Assembly (NCBI GenBank): GCA_043228905.1
Contig: JBHGNT010000016.1
Span: forward strand, 682,001-746,000
Source of the DNA: Azolla caroliniana
Taxonomy: Eukaryota > Polypodiophyta
Direction: 5' to 3'
DNA length: 64,000 nucleotides
The position numbers and the translations under genes were made by a program. The notes below the pieces were generated by a model, which saw nothing but the letters and a program-made list of their open reading frames with translations, ran no database searches and was not told the origin of the DNA. Every line of letters begins with the position of its first letter. Position 1 is the stretch's first letter. Below, piece after piece: positions 62,906 through 64,000 of the stretch.

Positions 62906-63690
62906 AAGAATTGGATGATGATTTCCTAAAACAATATTGGAAACAATTATGGGCCACTAAGATTGTTGAAAAAATAAAAGCTTTCTTATAATTATGTAGA
63001 CACAAATCTCTTTCGATATGCGCTTGGCTACGGGGATTTGATGGGCAATGAAGTTGTGCTCGTCAACACTAGAATCTCTAGAGCATTGCTTATGGGAATG
63101 CTCTCATGCACAAGAAGTTTGGTCGAATGTGATGAGAATACTAAGGAAGAGTAGGTTGGAAGGCTCCATATATTTGGGATTTGCATTATGGTGGAGATTG
63201 GAGAAGAATGCTTGGATATCACGGAACTTAGGTAGGCTGAAGGAGTTTTGTGTGCAAAGAAGTAAATGCATTGTACAACAAGCCAGGGATTTGCAAATTT
63301 GGTGTTTGAATAGGCTAAATCTGGCCCACTATAGCTTCTATCACGCAATGGAATGTTTGGAAATCTAAATGTAAAGTAGGTCTCGTGGAAGAAGAAAGTC
63401 GACCAAAGGAGACCATCACTGCCCTATGGTATGATCTGATTACGAATATACAAGCTCGATATGAAGAATTGGAAGGAACTTCTGACATGGTGGAAGTTGC
63501 GAGACTTTTTGTTTCGACAATCATGGTCAGATTCACACTTGGTGGATTATGTAGATGACGTGTCGAAGTGGTGTTACACCACCCAAAATGGTTATTTCCA
63601 CCTTGGCAACCCAACCAGGAAGGTACATGGTATTTTTCTGAAATTTTACATATTGCAGGATGATAAATGCATACTAGGGTAATGTGGTTG
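62905..63690 (+). mobile_element. LINE ORF2 tail (zf-RVT region), plus strand
   Basis: It begins DDDFLKQYWKQLWATKIVEK, then KCARQ..LESLEHCLWECSHAQEVWS, the zinc-binding region downstream of plant LINE reverse transcriptases. It continues as LWYDLITNIQARYEELEGT and ends HPKWLFPPW. Frames shift at least twice. The tail parallels the fragment at 5499-5942. It abuts the truncated end of the outer copia. Confidence 0.75.
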
Positions 63691-64000
63691 CATGTGTATG
63701 ATTCAGTTGTACGTATCAGGGTGTAAAGGCACTCTACCTAACTAATGGGAAGTATCTTTTTATATAAAAAAAACTTTAAGTTAATATAGTTACTTAAGGA
63801 ATTCCCCACTTGTACTAATAGGTGAGGTCATGATAGAACCACAAATGTGTTCATTTTATTGTAATTAATCAATGATTGCCGAGTGAATTCTGTTAGGAGG
63901 TTCTATCCTACTCCATGTAGAAGACCACATGCGTGGTTCAACCCATTGTTGTTATTCACGCCTCACAATTATTCGAAAGAAGCTCTCATTGTGTAAATGG
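63691..64000. other. intergenic, nothing recognised
   Basis: AT-rich single-copy-looking sequence with no open frame of note and no clear repeat boundary. Confidence 0.4.

Overview
This is nuclear DNA from a plant. Two genes belong to plant-conserved families: the TONSOKU N-terminus and a BEACH/WD40 protein of the BCHC type. Genes are intron-rich with GT..AG junctions, and about half of the window is degraded retrotransposon. The LINE fragments (KAFDMVP, LLYADDVV, QVLLYGVEVWG signatures) look most like those I know from fern genomes, so a fern or other seed-free vascular plant is my best guess. That is an inference, not a proof.

Layout: (1) 1-4161, minus strand: first four exons of a TONSOKU/BRU1-like gene, which runs off the left edge. 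A compound trinucleotide microsatellite lies just upstream of its start. (2) 5462-7750: a 5'-truncated LINE with a 17-bp target duplication, a poly(A) tail and an internal array of ~161-bp repeats. (3) 8411-12021, plus strand: an intact four-exon gene for a small acidic protein ending in a CxxC..CxxC zinc ribbon. (4) 12.0-21.9 kb: gene-poor DNA holding LINE RT and ORF1 fragments, a copia fragment split by an LTR with 54-bp U3 repeats, a Ty3/gypsy-like LTR and primer-binding site, and a hAT-like MITE with an 8-bp target duplication. (5) 22901-49071, minus strand: a 40-exon BEACH gene. Every junction I placed is GT..AG, the coding sum is 9,627 nt and the reading frame stays open for 3,208 codons. 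Its introns carry several LINE remnants, all on the plus strand (antisense to the gene). (6) 50.3-62.9 kb: a nest of three copia elements, all on the minus strand. An outer element (A) is interrupted by a chimeric copia lacking its 3' LTR (B) and by a complete same-family element (C) with 300-bp LTRs, a tRNA-iMet-type primer-binding site and TCGCT target duplications. (7) 62.9-63.7 kb: another LINE tail, plus strand.

Cellular roles known from the families: TONSOKU is a nuclear protein of replication-coupled repair and chromatin maintenance, and BEACH proteins act in membrane traffic and RNA granules. The zinc-ribbon protein has no function I can name. The three genes do not form a pathway. 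I found no CRISPR array, rRNA or tRNA gene, and no coherent undescribed gene system. The unusual content is in repeat architecture and nested insertions.
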